DNA of 6,717 nt, from contig CAYFMP010000123.1 of NCBI GenBank assembly GCA_964344215.1, forward strand, positions 1 through 6,717. Reading direction: 5' to 3'. Positions 5,917 through 6,717 of this stretch are shown here, piece by piece. This DNA comes from CAYFMP01 sp964344215. GTDB lineage: Bacteria; Pseudomonadota; Alphaproteobacteria; Rhodospirillales; Casp-alpha2. The notes under the pieces are model-generated. The model was not told the origin of the DNA. It saw only the letters and a list, made by a program, of their open reading frames with translations, and ran no database searches. Position 1 is the stretch's first letter. Each line of letters begins with the position of its first letter. The translations under genes and the position numbers were made by a program.

Positions 5917-6615
5917 TCAGGAAATCTCCTCGGCGATGCGGGCGGCGGCGGCGAGCGGGTCGTCGGCGCCGGTTATGGGGCGGCCGATGACCAGGTAGTC
6001 GGCGCCGAGATCGATGGCGTCCTTCGGCGTGACGATGCGCTTTTGGTCGTCGGCCGCCGCCCACTCGGGACGGATGCCCGGCACCACCAGCTTGAAATCG
6101 GCCCCGCAGGCGCCGCGCAGAGCGACGATCTCGCGGGCCGAGCAGACGACGCCGTCGAGGCCCGAGGCTTGGGCGAGATGGGCCAGGCGGACGACCTGGT
6201 CCGGGGTCGGGCCCATGACTCCGGTTGCGTCGAGGTCGTCGTCGGCCAACGAGGTCAGCACGGTGACGCCGAGCACCAGCGGGCGCTTGTCGCCGGCCTC
6301 GGCGGCCGCCGCCGCCGCCGCCCGCATCATCTCGGCCCCGCCGGCGGCATGGACGTTAATCATGAAAGGAGCAAGCCCCAAAGCCGCGCGCATGGCGCCG
6401 GCCACCGTGTTGGGGATGTCGTGGAACTTGAAATCGAGGAACAGCGGCAGGCCTGCCGCGCTCACTTTACGCACGCCGTCGGGACCGCAGGCGGTGAAGA
6501 ACTCCTTGCCGAGCTTGACGCCGCCGACCCGGCCGGCCAGCCGTTCCGCCAGCTTCGCGGCGGCTTCGGCGTCGGTGGTGTCGAGGGCGACGAAGATACG
6601 ATCGGTCGGCTGCAC
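5917..6615 (-). CDS. pyrF: Orotidine-5'-phosphate decarboxylase
   Basis: PyrF decarboxylates OMP to UMP, the last step of de novo pyrimidine synthesis, in the cytoplasm. The 232-residue TIM barrel is of normal length for the short bacterial class. The catalytic tetrad is intact: Lys34 in GGVKLGKEF, then Asp61, Lys63 and Asp66 in the signature LFLDFKFHDIPNTV (58-71). Asp12 near the N-terminus, Thr121 in VLTSL, PGIRPEW with Arg182, and GRPIT with Arg212 supply the ribose- and phosphate-binding contacts. The start is GTG at 6615 with GAGGGA (6625-6630) 9 nt upstream, and the family N-terminus (RIFVALDTTDA) begins right after it. The stop is TGA. Residues 99-105 are a run of seven alanines encoded by a GGC-rich tract. 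Confidence 0.97.
   Translation of the reverse strand: MQPTDRIFVALDTTDAEAAAKLAERLAGRVGGVKLGKEFFTACGPDGVRKVSAAGLPLFLDFKFHDIPNTVAGAMRAALGLAPFMINVHAAGGAEMMRAAAAAAAEAGDKRPLVLGVTVLTSLADDDLDATGVMGPTPDQVVRLAHLAQASGLDGVVCSAREIVALRGACGADFKLVVPGIRPEWAAADDQKRIVTPKDAIDLGADYLVIGRPITGADDPLAAAARIAEEIS
6305..6322. repeat. Trinucleotide tract (GCC x6) inside pyrF
   Basis: Six consecutive GCC units on the plus strand encode part of an alanine run at residues 99-105 of PyrF, in a helix/loop region away from the active-site motifs. Slippage here would change the count of alanines without a frameshift, so it should be tolerated. Confidence 0.7.
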
Positions 6616-6662
6616 GGGCCCAGGTCCCTCAAAAGGTTCGCTCGGTTACTCGCGGTTTTACC

Positions 6663-6680
6663 TGTCGCCGAACGGCGACA
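6663..6680. other. Perfect 8-bp hairpin in the pyrF leader
   Basis: TGTCGCCG and CGGCGACA are separated by two bases (or a 7-bp stem with a 4-nt loop). In the pyrF direction it is not followed by a T-run, and on the plus strand only a short TTTT lies some distance away, so a terminator is unlikely or weak. A poor -35/-10 pair (TTGTGT, 17 nt, TAAAAC) would flank the hairpin in the pyrF direction. It could be an operator or an mRNA structure upstream of pyrF. Confidence 0.5.
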
Positions 6681-6684
6681 CAAA

Positions 6685-6717
6685 GGTTTTGCGGCCTGCC
6701 GGCGAGGAGAGGATGCG
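6685..6717 (+). repeat. 33-bp repeat, right copy (inverted relative to the copy at 2-34)
   Basis: This copy matches the minus strand of 34-2 at 31 of 33 bases, begins GGTTTTGCGGCCTGCCGGC and ends AGGAGAGGATGCG at the window edge. It lies about 70 bp upstream of the pyrF start. The sequence on the inner side shares nothing with the other copy. Confidence 0.85.

Noticed and set aside
6616..6717. Plus-strand open frame reading through the hairpin and the right repeat, giving VLRPAGEERM, similar to VLRPAGQEGM from the left copy
   Set aside because: The two translations match only because the DNA repeat does. No start codon is nearby, and the upstream residues resemble nothing I know, so there is no case for a second coding copy.
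1..6717. CRISPR array, tRNA, rRNA, insertion sequence or phage genes
   Set aside because: There are no regularly spaced repeats, tRNA-like cloverleaf sequence, transposase or integrase motifs. The inverted 33-bp repeats enclose only metabolic genes and the toxin-antitoxin pair, so a composite transposon is not supported.

Overview
The window is a compact, high-GC block of core metabolism, with every convincing gene on the minus strand. Read in the direction of transcription (right to left) the order is pyrF, a Phd/YefM-type antitoxin, a VapC-like PIN toxin, trpF, trpB, trpA, accD, folC, and then the start of a broken glycosyltransferase frame. From general knowledge, pyrF-trpF-trpB-trpA-accD-folC is a familiar order in Alphaproteobacteria, especially Rhodospirillales-like lineages. 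The base composition, the frequent GTG starts and the protein sequences fit such an organism. The species cannot be named from this window.

Region by region: 6616-6717 is a leader upstream of pyrF, with a strong short hairpin and a 33-bp repeat at the window edge. PyrF (5917-6615) makes UMP. A 98-bp gap (5819-5916) holds an AT-rich palindromic operator and a probable promoter for the toxin-antitoxin pair (5202-5818). TrpF starts four bases after the toxin stop codon. After a 79-bp gap, trpB, trpA, accD and folC follow in a chain of overlapping stop/start codons. Positions 1-171 beyond folC carry an open frame resembling the N-terminus of a GT4-type glycosyltransferase. A GTA codon sits where its start should be, and the frame runs into a second, inverted copy of the 33-bp repeat.

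Function: TrpF, TrpB and TrpA catalyse late steps of tryptophan synthesis (phosphoribosylanthranilate isomerase and both subunits of tryptophan synthase). AccD is the beta subunit of the acetyl-CoA carboxylase carboxyltransferase, FolC adds glutamate to folates, and PyrF completes pyrimidine synthesis. All catalytic motifs I looked for are intact. The toxin-antitoxin pair appears inserted in the pyrF-trpF junction, so its autoregulated promoter is the nearest visible promoter upstream of trpFBA-accD-folC.

I found no CRISPR array, rRNA, tRNA, transposase or clearly new multi-gene system. The most unusual points are the toxin-antitoxin module inside a biosynthetic operon, the inverted 33-bp repeats that bracket the window, and the start-less glycosyltransferase fragment.
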